DNA of 64,000 bases from assembly GCA_963853835.1 (NCBI GenBank), contig OY970829.1:31955764-32019763 (forward strand), written 5' to 3'. A model generated the notes under the pieces. That model was not told the origin of the DNA. It searched no databases and was given only the letters and a program-made list of their open reading frames with translations. The stretch is from Calendula officinalis. Taxonomy: Eukaryota > Streptophyta > Magnoliopsida > Asterales > Asteraceae. Shown one piece after another: positions 1 to 11,557 of the stretch; the stretch's first letter is position 1; the number at the start of each line of letters is the position of its first letter. Made by a program: the position numbers and the translations under genes.

Positions 1-102
1 GGCCCACGTCCTCCTCCGCACGCCCGTCCACTTGTTCACGCACCACCCACGGTCGCAACCGTGACCACCCCGGGACGCAGGGGAAAAAACGAAACAAAAA
101 GA

Positions 103-221
103 GGGGTGCAACACGAGGACTTCCCAGGGGGTCACCCATCCTAGTACTATTCTCACCCAAGCACGCTTAACTGCGGAGTTCTGATGGGATCCGGTGCATT
201 AGTGCTGGTATGATCGCACCC
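103..221 (-). rRNA. 5S rRNA gene 1
   Basis: 119 nt, first complete gene. Variants G72A and C67U fall in the intermediate element. Confidence 0.94.
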
Positions 222-454
222 GAAATATGTCCCGCTCTTTATTATCTTATACACCAACAGTGTTGCATGCTAGGAAGGCTAAACATGTGCTAAGGAGCCA
301 AACGACCCAACCGTGCGCCACCCCCCGTCTCCTAGCCCCGGCAGGCCCACGTCCCCACGCCCTCCCACGCACGCTCGTCCCCTTTTTCTAGCACCACCCA
401 CGGTCGCAACCGTGACCACTTCGGGACGCAGGAAAAAAAAACGAAACAAAAAGA

Positions 455-573
455 GGGGTGCAACACGAGGACTTCCCAAGGGGTCACCCATCCTAGTACT
501 ACTCTCGCCCAAGCACGCTTAACTGCGGAGTTCTGATGGGATCCGGTGCATTAGTGCTGGTATGATCGCACCC
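455..573 (-). rRNA. 5S rRNA gene 2
   Basis: 119 nt. Variant C95U (C box). Confidence 0.95.
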
Positions 574-805
574 GAAATATGTCGCGCTCTTTATTATCTT
601 ATACGCCAACAGTGTTGCATGCTAGGAAGGCTAAACATGTGCTAAGGGGCCAAACGGCCCAACCGTGCGCCACCCCCCGTCTCCTAGCCCCGGCAGGCCC
701 ACGTCCCCACGCCGTCCCCCGCACGCTCGTCCCCTTTTTCACGCACCACCCACGGTCGCAACCGTGACCACCCCGGGACGCAGGGGAAAAAACGAAACAA
801 AAAGA

Positions 806-924
806 GGGTTGCAACACGAGGACTTCCCAGGGGGTCACCCATCCTAGTACTACTCTCGCCCAAGCACGCTTTACTGCGGAGTTCTAATGGGATACGGTGC
901 ATTAGTGCTGGTATGATCGCACCC
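806..924 (-). rRNA. 5S rRNA gene 3
   Basis: 119 nt. Variants C116A (helix I), U53A (A box), C39U, G31U (BamHI site lost). Confidence 0.92.
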
Positions 925-1010
925 GAAATATGTCCCGCTCTTTATTATCTTATACACCAACAGTGTTGCATGCTAGGAAGGCTAAACATGTGCTAAGGGG
1001 CCAAACGGCC

Positions 1011-1058
1011 CAATCGTGCGCCACCCGCCGTCCCCAACCGTGCGCCACCCGCCGTCTC
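1011..1058. repeat. 24-bp spacer duplication
   Basis: Two adjacent 24-bp copies of the CGTGCGCCACCCGCCGTC spacer segment with small differences between copies. Confidence 0.9.
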
Positions 1059-1174
1059 CTAGCCCCGGCAGGCCCACGTCCTCCCCCGCACGCCCGTCAA
1101 CTTTTTCACGCACCACCCACGGTCGCAACCGTGACCACCCCGGGACGCAGGGGAAAAAAAACGAAACAAAACGA

Positions 1175-1293
1175 GGGGTGCAACACGAGGACTTCCTAGG
1201 GGGTCACCCATCCTAGTACTACTCTCGCCCAAGCACGCTTAACTACGGAGTTCTGATGGGATCCGGTACATTAGTGCTGGTATGAACGCACCC
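1175..1293 (-). rRNA. 5S rRNA gene 4
   Basis: 119 nt. Variants G97A, C49U, C26U, A8U. Terminator region reads AAAACGAGGGG on +, so the first T run is only T4. Confidence 0.92.
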
Positions 1294-1527
1294 GAAATAT
1301 GTCCCGCTCTTTATTATCTTATACACCAACTGTGTTGCATGCTAGGAAGGCTAAACATGAGCTAAGGAGCCAAACGGCCCAACCGTGCGCCACCCGCCGT
1401 CTCCTAGCCCCGGCAGGCCCACGTTCCCACGCCCTCCCCCGCACGCCCGTCCCCTTGTTCACGCACCACCCACGGTCGCAACCGTGACCACCCCGGGACG
1501 CAGGGGAAAAAAAACGAAACAAAAAGA

Positions 1528-1646
1528 GGGGTGCAACACGAGGACTTCCCAGGGTGTCACCCATCCTAGTACTACTCTCGCCCAAGCACGCTTAACTGCG
1601 GAGTTCTGATGGGATCCGGTGCATTAGTGCTGGTATGATCGCACCC
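1528..1646 (-). rRNA. 5S rRNA gene 5
   Basis: 119 nt. Variant C92A (C box). Confidence 0.95.
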
Positions 1647-1880
1647 GAAATATGTCCCGCTCCTTATTATCTTATACACCAACAGTGTTGCATGCTAGGA
1701 AGGCTAAACATGTGCTAAGGAGCCAAACGGCCCAACCGTGCGCCACCCGCCGTCTCCTAGCCCCGGCAGGCCCACGTTCCCACGCCCTCCCCCGCACGCC
1801 CGTCCCCTTGTTCACGCACCACCCACGGTCGCAACCGTGACTACCCCGGGACGCAGGGGGAAAAAAACGAAACAAAAAGA

Positions 1881-1999
1881 GGGGTGCAACACGAGGACTT
1901 CCCAGGGGGTCACCCATCCTAGTACTACTCTCGCCCAAGCACGCTTAACTGCGGAGTTCTGATGCGATGCGGTGCATTAGTGCTGGTATAATCGCACAA
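1881..1999 (-). rRNA. 5S rRNA gene 6
   Basis: 119 nt. Variants C35G, G31C, C10U, G2U, G1U; -1 is also changed. The altered 5' end weakens helix I. Confidence 0.88.
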
Positions 2000-2231
2000 A
2001 AAGTATGTCCCGCTCTTTATTATCTTATACATCAACAGTGTTGCGTGCTAGGAAGGCTAAACATGTGCTAAGGAGCCAAACGACCCAACCGTGCGCCACC
2101 CGCTGTCTCCTAGCCCCGGCAGGCCCACGTCCCCACGCCCTCCCCCGCACGCTCGTCCCCTTGTTCACGCACCACCCACGGTCGCAATCGTGACCACCCC
2201 GTGACACGGGGAAAAAAACAAAACAAAAAGA

Positions 2232-2350
2232 GGGGTGCAACACGAGGACTTCTCAGGGGGTCACCAATCCTAGTACTACTCTCGCCCAAGCACGCTTAAC
2301 TGCGGAGTTCTGATGAGATCCGGTGCATTAGTGCTGGTATGATCGCACCC
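2232..2350 (-). rRNA. 5S rRNA gene 7
   Basis: 119 nt. Variants G98A, G85U, C35U. Confidence 0.94.
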
Positions 2351-2569
2351 GAAATATGTCCCGCTCTTTATTATATTATACACCAACAGTGTTGCATGAT
2401 AGGAAGGCTAAACATGTGCTAAGGAGCAAAACGACCCAACCGTCTCCTAGCCCCGGCAGGCCCATGTCCTCACGCCCTCCCCTGCACGCCCGTCCCCTTG
2501 TTCACGCACCAGCCACGGTCGCAACCGTGACCACCCCGGGATGCAGGGGAAAAAAACGAAACAAAAAGA

Positions 2570-2688
2570 GGGGTGCAAAACGAGGACTTCCCAGGGGGTC
2601 ACCCATCCTAGTACTACTCTCGCCCAAGCACGCTTAACTGCGGAGTTCTGATGGGATCCGGTGCATTAGTGCTGGTATGATCGCACCC
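2570..2688 (-). rRNA. 5S rRNA gene 8
   Basis: 119 nt. Variant G110U only. Confidence 0.95.
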
Positions 2689-2920
2689 GAAATATGTCCC
2701 GCTCTTTATTATCTTATACACCAACAGTGTTGCATGCTAGGAAGGCTAAACATGTGCTAAGGGGCCAAACGGCCTAACCGTGCACCACCCGCCGTCTCCT
2801 AGCCCCGGCAGGCCCACGTCCCCACGCCCTCCCCCGCACGCTCGTCCCCTTGTTCACGCACCACCCACGGTCGCAACCGTGACCACCCCGTGACACAGGG
2901 AAAAAAACAAAACAAAAAGA

Positions 2921-3039
2921 GGGGTGCAACACGAGGACTTCCCAGGGGGTCACCAATCCTAGTACTACTCTCGCCCAAGCACGCTTAACTGCGGAGTTCT
3001 AATGGGATCCGGTGCATTAGTGCTGGTATGATCGCACCC
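2921..3039 (-). rRNA. 5S rRNA gene 9
   Basis: 119 nt. Variants G85U, C39U. Confidence 0.95.
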
Positions 3040-3240
3040 GAAATATGTCCCGCTCTTTATTATCTTATACACCAACAGTGTTGAATGCTAGGAAGGCTAA
3101 ACATGTGCTAAGGAGCATAACGACCCAACCGTCTCCTAGCCCCGGCAGGCCCACGTCCTCACGCCCTCCCCCGCACGCACCACTCACGGTCGCAATAAGA
3201 CCACCCCGGGACGCAGGGGGAAAAAAACGAAACAAAAAGA

Positions 3241-3359
3241 GGGGTGCAAAACGAGGACTTCCCAGGGGGTCACCCATCCTAGTACTACTCTCGCCCAAGC
3301 ACGCTTAACAGAGGAGTTCTGATGGGATCCGGTGCATTAGTGCTGGTATGATCGCACCC
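3241..3359 (-). rRNA. 5S rRNA gene 10
   Basis: 119 nt. Variants G110U, A50U, G48U; promoter -1 is T instead of C. Confidence 0.93.
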
Positions 3360-3592
3360 AAAATATGTCCTGCTCTTTTTTATCTTATACACCAACAGTG
3401 TTGCATGCTAGGAAGGCTAAACATGTGCTAAGGGGCCAAACGGCCCAACCGTGCGCCACCCGCCGTCTCCTAGCCCCGACAGGCCCACGTCCCCACGCCC
3501 TCCCCCGCACGCTCGTCCCCTTGTTCACGCACCACCCACGGTCGCAACTGTGACCACCCCGGGACGCAGGGGAAAAAAACGAAACAAAAAGA

Positions 3593-3711
3593 GAGGTGCA
3601 ACACGAGGACTTCCCAGGGGGTCACCCATCCTAGTACTACTCTCGCCCAAGCACGCTTAACTGCGGAGTTCTGATGGGATCCGGTGCATTAGTGCTGGTA
3701 TGATCGCACCC
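3593..3711 (-). rRNA. 5S rRNA gene 11
   Basis: 119 nt. Variant C118U only. Confidence 0.95.
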
Positions 3712-3943
3712 GAAATATGTCCCGCTCTTTATTATCTTATACACCAACAGTGTTGCATGCTAGGAAGGCTAAACATGTGCTAAGGAGCCAAACGGCCCAA
3801 CCGTGCGCCACCCCCCGTCTCCTAGCCCCGGCAGGCCCACGTCCCAACCCCCTCCCCCGCACGCTCGTCCCATTGTTCACACACCACCCACGGTCGCAAC
3901 CGTGACCACCCCGGGACGCAGGGAAAAAAACGAAACAAAAAGA

Positions 3944-4060
3944 GGGGTGCAACACGAGGACTTCCCAGGGGTCACCCATCCTAGTACTACTCTCGCCCAA
4001 GCACGCTTAACTGCGGAGTTCTGATGGGATCCGATGCCTTAGTGCTGGTATGATCGCACC
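3944..4060 (-). rRNA. 5S rRNA gene 12 (117 nt)
   Basis: 117 nt: one C missing from C91-95 and one G missing from the 5' GGG. Also C28U and U24G. Confidence 0.9.
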
Positions 4061-4292
4061 GACATATGTCCCGCTCTTTATTATCTTATACACCAACAGT
4101 GTTGCATGCTAGGAAGGCTAAACATGAGCTAAGGGGCCAAACGGCCCAACCGTGCGCCACCCCCCGTCTCCTAGCCCCGGCAGGCCCACGTCGCCACGCC
4201 CTCCCCCGCACGCTCGTCCCCTTGTTCACGCACCACCCACGGTCGCAAGCGTGACCACTTCGGGACGCAGGGAAAAAAACGAAACAAAAAGA

Positions 4293-4411
4293 GGGCTGCA
4301 ACACGAGGACTTCCAAGGGGGTCACCCATCCTAGTACTACTCTCGCCCAAGCACGCTTAACTGCTGAGTTCTGATGGGATCCGATGCAATAGTGCTGGTA
4401 TGATCGCACCC
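4293..4411 (-). rRNA. 5S rRNA gene 13
   Basis: 119 nt. Variants C116G, G97U, C47A, C28U, A23U. Confidence 0.91.
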
Positions 4412-4643
4412 GAAATATGTCCCGCTCTTTATTATCTTATACACCAACAGTGTTGCATGCTAGAAAGGCTAAACATGTGCTAAGGAGCCAAACGGCCCAA
4501 CCGTGCGCCACCCCCCGTCTCCTAGCCCCGACAGGCCCACGTCCCCACGCCCTCCCCCGCACGCTCGTCCCCTTGTTCACGCACCACCCACGGTCGCAAC
4601 CGTGACCACTTCGGGACGCAGGGGAAAAAACGAAACAAAAAGA

Positions 4644-4762
4644 GGGGTGCAACACGAGGACTTCCCAGGGTGTCACCCATCCTAGTACTACTCTCGCCCA
4701 AGCACGCTTAACTGCGGAGTTCTGATGGGATCCGGTGAATTAGTGCTGTTATGATCGCACCC
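4644..4762 (-). rRNA. 5S rRNA gene 14
   Basis: 119 nt. Variants C92A, G25U, C14A. Confidence 0.94.
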
Positions 4763-4996
4763 GAAATATGTCCCGCTCTTTATTATCTTATACACCAACA
4801 GTGTTGCATGCTTGGAAGGCTAAACATGTGCTAAGGGGCCAAACGGCCCAACCGTGCGCCACCCCGCGTCTCCTAGCCCCGGCAGGCCCACGTCGCCACG
4901 CCCTCCCCCGCACGCTCGTCCCCTTGTTTACGCACCACCCACGGTCGCAACCGTGACGACTTCGGGACGCAGGGAAAAACAAACGAAACAAAAAGA

Positions 4997-5115
4997 GGGG
5001 TGCAACACGAGGACTTCCAAGGGGGTCACCCATCCTAGTACTACTCTCGTCCAAGCACGCTTAGCTGCGGAGTTCTGATGGGATCCGATGCATTAGTGCT
5101 GGTATGATCGCACCC
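4997..5115 (-). rRNA. 5S rRNA gene 15
   Basis: 119 nt. Variants G97U, G66A, U52C, C28U. Confidence 0.93.
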
Positions 5116-5333
5116 GAAATATGTCCCGCTCTTTATTATCTTATACACCAACAGTGTTGCATGCTAGGAAGGCTAAACATGTGCTAAGGAGCCAAACGGC
5201 CCAACCGTGCGCCACCCGCCGTCTCCTAGCCCCGGCAGGCCCACGTTCCCACGCACGTCTCCTTGTTCATGCACCACCCACGGTCGCAACCGTGACCACC
5301 CCGGGACGCAGGGGAAAAAACGAAACAAAAAGA

Positions 5334-5452
5334 GGGGTGCAACACGAGGACTTCCAAGGGGGTCACCCATCCTAGTACTACTCTCGTCCAAGCACGCTTA
5401 GCTGCGGAGTTCTGATGGGATCCGATGCATTAGTGCTGGTATGATCGCACCC
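5334..5452 (-). rRNA. 5S rRNA gene 16
   Basis: 119 nt, 337-bp unit. Variants G97U, G66A, U52C, C28U. Confidence 0.93.
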
Positions 5453-5670
5453 GAAATATGTCCCGCTCTTTATTATCTTATACACCAACAGTGTTGCATG
5501 CTAGGAAGGCTAAACATGTGCTAAGGAGCCAAACGGCCCAACCGTGCGCCACCCGCCGTCTCCTAGCCCCGGCAGGCCCACGTTCCCACGCACGTCTCCT
5601 TGTTCACGCACCACCCACGGTCGCAACCGTGACCACCCCGGGACGCAGGGGAAAAAACGAAACAAAAAGA

Positions 5671-5789
5671 GGGGTGCAACACGAGGACTTCCAAGGGGGT
5701 CACCCATCCTAGTACTACTCTCGTCCAAGCACGCTTAGCTGCGGAGTTCTGATGGGATCCGATGCATTAGTGCTGGTATGATCGCACCC
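5671..5789 (-). rRNA. 5S rRNA gene 17
   Basis: 119 nt, 337-bp unit; variants G97U, G66A, U52C, C28U as in gene 16. Confidence 0.93.
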
Positions 5790-5991
5790 GAAATATGTCC
5801 CGCTCTTTATTATCATATACACCAACAGTGTTGTATTCTAGGAAGGCTAAACATGTGCTAAGGAGCAAAACGACCCAACCGTCTCCTAGCCCCGGCAGGC
5901 CCACGTCCTCACGCCCTCCCCCGCACGCACCACTCACGGTCGCAACCGTGACCACCCCGGGACGCAGGGGGAAAAAAATGAAACAAAAAGA

Positions 5992-6110
5992 GGGGTGCAA
6001 AACGAGGACTTCCCAGGGGGTCACCCATCCTAGTACTACTCTCGCCCAAGCACGCTTAACTGAGGAGTTCTGATGGGATCCGGTGCATTAGTGCTGGTAT
6101 GATCGCACCC
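5992..6110 (-). rRNA. 5S rRNA gene 18
   Basis: 119 nt, 321-bp unit. Variants G110U, G48U; promoter -1 is T. Confidence 0.93.
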
Positions 6111-6343
6111 AAAATATGTCCTGCTCTTTTTTATCTTATACACCAACAGTGTTGCATGCTAGGAAGGCTAAACATGTGCTAAGGGGCCAAACGGCCCAAC
6201 CGTGCGCCACCCGCCGTCTCCTAGCCCCGACAGGCCCACGTCCCCACGCCCTCCCCCGCACGCTCGTCCCCTTGTTCACGCACCACCCACGGTCGCAACT
6301 GTGACCACCCCGGGACGCAGGGGAAAAAAACGAAACAAAAAGA

Positions 6344-6462
6344 GAGGTGCAACACGAGGACTTCCAAGGGGGTCACCCATCCTAGTACTACTCTCGCCCA
6401 AGCACGCTTAACTGCGGAGTTCTGATGGGATCCGGTGCATTAGTGCTGGTATGATCGCACCC
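6344..6462 (-). rRNA. 5S rRNA gene 19
   Basis: 119 nt. Variants C118U, G97U. Confidence 0.95.
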
Positions 6463-6696
6463 GAAATATGTCCCGCTCTTTATTGTCTTATACACTAACC
6501 GTGTTGCATGCTAAGATGGCTAAACATGTGCTAAGGAGCCAAACGACCCAACCGTGCGCCACCCGCCGTCTCCTAGCCCCGGCAGGCCCACGTTCCCACG
6601 CCCTCCCCCGCACGCCCGTCCCCTTGTTCACGCACCACCCACGGTCGCAACCGTGACCACCCCGGGACGCAGGGGAAAAAAAACGAAACAAAAAGA

Positions 6697-6815
6697 GGGG
6701 TGCAACACGAGGACTTCCCAGGGGGTCACCCATCCTAGTACTACTCTCGCCCAAGCACGCTTAACTGCGGAGTTCTGATGGGATCCGGTGCATTAGTGCT
6801 GGTATGATCGCACCC
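6697..6815 (-). rRNA. 5S rRNA gene 20, consensus
   Basis: 119 nt, identical to the array consensus. Confidence 0.97.
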
Positions 6816-7047
6816 GAAATATGTCCCGCTCTTTATTATCTTATACACCAACAGTGTTGCATGCTAGGAAGGCTAAACATGTGCTAAGGAGCCAAACGGC
6901 CCAACCGTGCGCCACCCCCCGTCTCCTAGCCCCGGCAGGCCCACGTCCCAACCCCCTCCCCCGCACGCTCGTCCCATTGTTCACGCACCACCCACGGTCG
7001 CAACCGTGACCACTTCGGGACGCAGGGAAAAAAACGAAACAAAAAGA

Positions 7048-7164
7048 GGGGTGCAACACGAGGACTTCCCAGGGGTCACCCATCCTAGTACTACTCTCGC
7101 CCAAGCACGCTTAACTGCAGAGTTCTGATGGGATCCGATGCCTTAGTGCTGGTATGATCGCACC
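7048..7164 (-). rRNA. 5S rRNA gene 21 (117 nt)
   Basis: 117 nt: one C missing at 91-95 and one 5' G missing. Also C47U, C28U, U24G. Confidence 0.9.
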
Positions 7165-7396
7165 GACATATGTCCCGCTCTTTATTATCTTATACACCAA
7201 CAGTGTTGCATGCTAGGAAGGCTAAACATGTGCTAAGGGGCCAAACGGCCCAACCGTGCGCCACCCCCCGTCTCCTAGCCCCGGCAGGCCCACGTCGCCA
7301 CGCCCTCCCCCGCACGCTCGTCCCCTTGTTCACGCACCACCCACGGTCGCAAGCGTGACCACTTCGGGACGCAGGGAAAAAAACGAAACAAAAAGA

Positions 7397-7515
7397 GGGG
7401 TGCAACACGAGGACTTCCAAGGGGGTCACCCATCCTAGTAGTACTCTCGCCCAAGCACGCTTAACTGCTGAGTTCTGATGGGATCCGATGCAATAGTGCT
7501 GGTATGATCGCACCC
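7397..7515 (-). rRNA. 5S rRNA gene 22
   Basis: 119 nt. Variants G97U, G75C, C47A, C28U, A23U. Confidence 0.92.
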
Positions 7516-7747
7516 GAAATATGTCCCGCTCTTTATTATCTTATACACCAACAGTGTTGCATGCTAGGAAGGCTAAACATGTGCTAAGGAGCCAAACGGC
7601 CCAACCGTGCGCCACCCCCCGTCTCCTAGCCCCGGCAGGCCCACGTCCCAACCCCCTCCCCCGCACGCTCGTCCCATTGTTCACGCACCACCCACGGTCG
7701 CAACCGTGACCACTTCGGGACGCAGGGAAAAAAACGAAACAAAAAGA

Positions 7748-7864
7748 GGGGTGCAACACGAGGACTTCCCAGGGGTCACCCATCCTAGTACTACTCTCGC
7801 CCAAGCACGCTTAACTGCGGAGTTCTGATGGGATCCGATGCCTTAGTGCTGGTATGATCGCACC
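7748..7864 (-). rRNA. 5S rRNA gene 23 (117 nt)
   Basis: 117 nt with the same two single-base deletions as gene 21. Also C28U, U24G. Confidence 0.9.
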
Positions 7865-8095
7865 GACATATGTCCCGCTCTTTATTATCTTATACACCAA
7901 CAGTGTTGCATGCTAGGAAGGCTAAACATGTGCTAAGGGGCCAAACGGCCCAACCGTGCGCCACCCCCCGTCTCCTAGCCCCGGCAGGCCCACGTCGCCA
8001 CGCCCTCCCCCGCACGCTCGTCCCCTTGTTCACGCACCACCCACGGTCGCAAGCGTGACCACTTCGGGACGCAGGGAAAAAACGAAACAAAAAGA

Positions 8096-8214
8096 GGGGT
8101 GCAACACGAGGACTTCCAAGGGGGTCACCCATCCTAGTAGTACTCTCGCCCAAGCACGCTTAACTGCTGAGTTCTGATGGGATCCGATTCAATAGTGCTG
8201 GTATGATCGCACCC
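8096..8214 (-). rRNA. 5S rRNA gene 24
   Basis: 119 nt. Variants G97U, G75C, C47A, C28U, C26A, A23U. Confidence 0.9.
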
Positions 8215-8446
8215 GAAATATTTCCCGCTCTTTATTATCTTATACACCAACAGTGTTGCATGCTAGAAAGGCTAAACATGTGCTAAGGAGCCAAACGGCC
8301 CAACCGTGCGCCTCCCCCCGTCTCCTAGCCCCGACAGGCCCACGTCCCCACGCCCTCCCCCGCACGCTCGTCCCCTTGTTCACGCAACACCCACGGTCGC
8401 AACCGTGACCACTTCGGGACGCAGGGGAAAAAACGAAACAAAAAGA

Positions 8447-8565
8447 GGGGTGCAACACGAGGACTTCCCAGGGGGTCACCCATCCTAGTACTACTCTCGC
8501 CCAAGCACGCTTAACTGCGGAGTTCTGATGGGATCCGGTGAATTAGTGCTGTTATGATCGCACCC
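8447..8565 (-). rRNA. 5S rRNA gene 25
   Basis: 119 nt. Variants G25U, C14A. Confidence 0.95.
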
Positions 8566-8798
8566 GAAATATGTCCCGCTCTTTATTATCTTATACACCA
8601 ACAGTGTTGTATGCTTGGAAGGCTAAACATGTGCTAAGGGGCCAAACGGCCCAACCGTGCGCCACCCCCGTCTCCTAGCCCCGGCAGGCCCACGTCGCCA
8701 CGCCCTCCCCCGCACGCTCGTCCCCTTGTTCACGCACCACCCACGGTCGCAACCGTGACCACTTCGGGACGCAGGGAAAAAAAAACGAAACAAAAAGA

Positions 8799-8917
8799 GG
8801 GGTGCAACACGAGGACTTCCCAGGGGGTCACCCATCCTAGTACTACTCTCGCCCAAGCACGCTTAACAGCGGAGTTCTGATGGGATCCGGTGCATTAGTG
8901 CTGGTATGATCGCACCC
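8799..8917 (-). rRNA. 5S rRNA gene 26
   Basis: 119 nt. Variant A50U (A box edge). Confidence 0.95.
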
Positions 8918-9150
8918 GAAATATGTCCCGCTCTTTATTATATTATACACCAACAGTGTTGCATGCTAGGAAGGCTAAACATGTGCTAAGGGGCCAAACG
9001 GCCCAACCGTGCGCCACCCCCCGTCTCCTAGCCCCGGCAGGCCCACGTCGCTACGCCCTCCCCCGCACGCTCGTCCCCTTGTTCACGCACCACCCACGGT
9101 CGCAACCGTGACCACCCCGGGACGCAGGGAAAAAAAGCGAAACAAAAAGA

Positions 9151-9269
9151 GGGGTGCAACACGAGGACTTCCAAGGGGGTCACCCATCCTAGTACTACTC
9201 TCGTCCAAGCACGCTTAACTGCGGAGTTCTGATGGGATCCGATGCATTAGTGCTGGTATGATCGCACCC
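9151..9269 (-). rRNA. 5S rRNA gene 27
   Basis: 119 nt. Variants G97U, G66A, C28U. Confidence 0.94.
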
Positions 9270-9487
9270 GAAATATGTCCCGCTCTTTATTATCTTATAC
9301 ACCAACAGTGTTGCATGCTAGGAAGGCTAAACATGTGCTAAGGAGCCAAACGGCCCAACCGTGCGCCACCCGCCGTCTCCTAGCCCCGGCAGGCTCATGT
9401 TCCCACGCCCGTCTCCTTGTTCACGCACCACCCACGGTCGCAACCGTGACCACCCCGGGACGCAGGGGAAAAAACGAAACAAAAAGA

Positions 9488-9606
9488 GGGGTGCAACACG
9501 AGGACTTCCCAGGGGGTCACCCATCCTAGTACTACTCTCGCCCAAGCACGCTTAACTGCGGAGTTCTGATGGGATCCGGTGCATTAGTGCTGGTATGATC
9601 GCACCG
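9488..9606 (-). rRNA. 5S rRNA gene 28
   Basis: 119 nt, 337-bp unit. Variant G1C at the start site. Confidence 0.94.
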
Positions 9607-9840
9607 GAAATATGTCCCGCTCTTTATTATCTTATACACCAACAGTGTTGCATGCTAGGAAGGCTAAACATGTGCTAAGGAGCCAAACGGCCCAACCGTG
9701 CGCCACCCGCCGTCTCCGAGCCCCGGCAGGCCCACGTTCCCAGGCCCTCCCCCGCACACCCGTCCCCTTGTTCACGCACCACCCACGGTCACAACCGTGA
9801 CTACCCCGGGACGCAGGGGGAAAAAAACGAAACAAAAAGA

Positions 9841-9959
9841 GGGGTGCAACACGAGGACTTCCCAGGGGGTCACCCATCCTAGTACTACTCTCGCCCAAGC
9901 ACGCTTAACTGCGGAGTTCTGATGGGATCCGGTGCATTAGTGCTGGTATGATCGCACAC
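9841..9959 (-). rRNA. 5S rRNA gene 29
   Basis: 119 nt. Variant G2U; promoter -1 is T. Confidence 0.93.
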
Positions 9960-10190
9960 AAAATATGTCCCGCTCTTTATTATCTTATACACCAACAGTG
10001 TTGCATGCTAGAAGGCTAAACATGTGCTAAGGAGCCAACGGCCCAACCGTGCGCCACCCGCCGTCTCCTAGCCCCGGCAGGCCCACGTCCCCACGCCCTC
10101 CCCCGCACACCCGTCCCCTTGTTCACGCACCACCCACGGTCGCAACCGTGACCACCCCGGGACGCAGGGGAAAAAAACGAAACAAAAAGA

Positions 10191-10309
10191 GGGGTGCATC
10201 ACGAGGACTTCCAAGGGGGTCACCCATCCTAGTACTACTCTCGCCCAAGCACGCTTATTTGCGGAGTTCTGATGGGATCCGGTGCATTAGTGCTGGTATG
10301 ATCGGACCC
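10191..10309 (-). rRNA. 5S rRNA gene 30
   Basis: 119 nt. Variants U111A, G97U, U52A, G51A, G5C; the A box is altered at two bases. Confidence 0.9.
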
Positions 10310-10542
10310 GAAATATGTCCCGCTCTTTATTATCTTATACACCAACAGTGTTGCATGCTAGGAAGGCTAAACATGTGCTAAGGAGCCAAACGGCCCAACC
10401 TTGCGCCACCCGCCGTCTCCTAGCCCCGGCAGGCCCACGTCCCCACGCCCTCCCCCGCACGCCCGTCCCATTGTTCACGCACCACCCACGGTCGCAACCG
10501 TGACCACCCCGGGACGTAGGGGAAAAAAACGAAACAAAAAGA

Positions 10543-10661
10543 GGGGTGCAACACGAGGACTTCCCAGGGGGTCACCCATCCTAGTACTACTCTCGCCCAA
10601 GCACGCTTAACTGCGGAGTTCTGATGGGATCCGGTGCATTAGTGCTGGTATGATGGCACCC
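10543..10661 (-). rRNA. 5S rRNA gene 31
   Basis: 119 nt. Variant G7C only. Confidence 0.95.
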
Positions 10662-10893
10662 GAAATATGTCCCGCTCTTTATTATCTTATACACCAACAG
10701 TGTTGCATGCTAGGAAGGCTAAACATGTGCTAAGGAGCCAAACGGCCCAACCGTGCGCCACCCGCCGTCTCCTAGCCCCGGCAGGCCCACGTTCCCACGC
10801 CCTCCCCCGCACGCCCGTCCCTTGTTCACGCACCACCCACGGTCGCAACCGTGACCACCCCTGGACGCAGGGGAAAAAAACGAAACAAAAAGA

Positions 10894-10971
10894 GGGGTGC
10901 AACACGACGACTTCCCAGGGGGTCACCCATCTGATGGGATCCGGTGCATTAGTGCTGGTATGATCGGACCC
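10894..10971 (-). pseudogene. 5S rRNA pseudogene 32, 41-nt deletion
   Basis: 78 nt. RNA positions 41-81 are missing between two GA dinucleotides, which removes the A box, the intermediate element and the first bases of the C box. Also C105G and G5C. The external promoter and terminator remain, but a gene without an internal control region should not bind TFIIIA normally, and the RNA could not fold as 5S. Twelve further copies in the window carry the same junction and both substitutions. Confidence 0.95.
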
Positions 10972-11205
10972 GAAATATGTCCCGCTCTTTATTATCTTAT
11001 ACACCAACAGTGTTGCATGCTAGGAAGGCTAAACATGTGCTAAGGAGCCAAACGGCCCAACCGTGCGCCACCCGCCGTCTCCTAGCCCCCCGGCAGGCCC
11101 ACGTCCCCACGCCCTCCCCCGCACGCCCGTCCCCTTGTTCACGCACCACCCACGGTCGCAACCATGACCACACCGGGACGCAGGGGAAAAAACGAAACAA
11201 AAAGA

Positions 11206-11324
11206 GGGGTGCAACACAAGGACTTCCCAGGGGGTCACCCATCCTAGTACTACTCTCGCCCAAGCACGCTTAACTGCGGAGTTCTGATGGGATCCGGTGC
11301 ATTAGTGCTGGTATGATCACACCC
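11206..11324 (-). rRNA. 5S rRNA gene 33
   Basis: 119 nt. Variants C107U, C6U. Confidence 0.94.
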
Positions 11325-11557
11325 GAAATATGACCCGCTCTTTATTATCTTATACACCAACAGTGTTGCATGCTAGGAAGGCTAAACATGTGCTAAGGAG
11401 CCAAACGGCCCAACCGTGCGCCACCCGCCGTCTCCTAGCCCCGGCAGGCCCACGTCCCCACGCCCTCCCCCGCACGCCCGTCCCCTTGTTCACGCACCGC
11501 CCACGGTCGTAACCGTGACCACCCCGGGACGCAGGGGAAAAAAACGAAACAAAAAGA

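Larger units (their letters stand above)
6816..7515. repeat. 0.7-kb dimer, copy 1
   Basis: Two-unit block (a 117-nt gene followed by a G75C C47A A23U gene) repeated in tandem at a 700-bp offset. A diverged version lies near 3.7-4.4 kb. Confidence 0.8.
7516..8214. repeat. 0.7-kb dimer, copy 2
   Basis: Tandem copy of the preceding dimer. Its last gene gained C26A, and the A run of the second spacer is shorter. Confidence 0.8.
9151..11324. repeat. seven-gene module, copy 1
   Basis: Ordered set: a G97U gene, a G1C gene, a G2U gene, a G5C gene, a G7C gene, the 78-nt truncated gene, then a 119-nt gene. The same order appears six times in the window. Confidence 0.85.

Noticed and set aside
2500..2530. 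Spacer GCATGC and ACATGT palindromes as protein binding sites
   Set aside because: They are conserved, but so is most of this spacer segment. With recent common descent of the units, conservation alone does not support a regulatory call.
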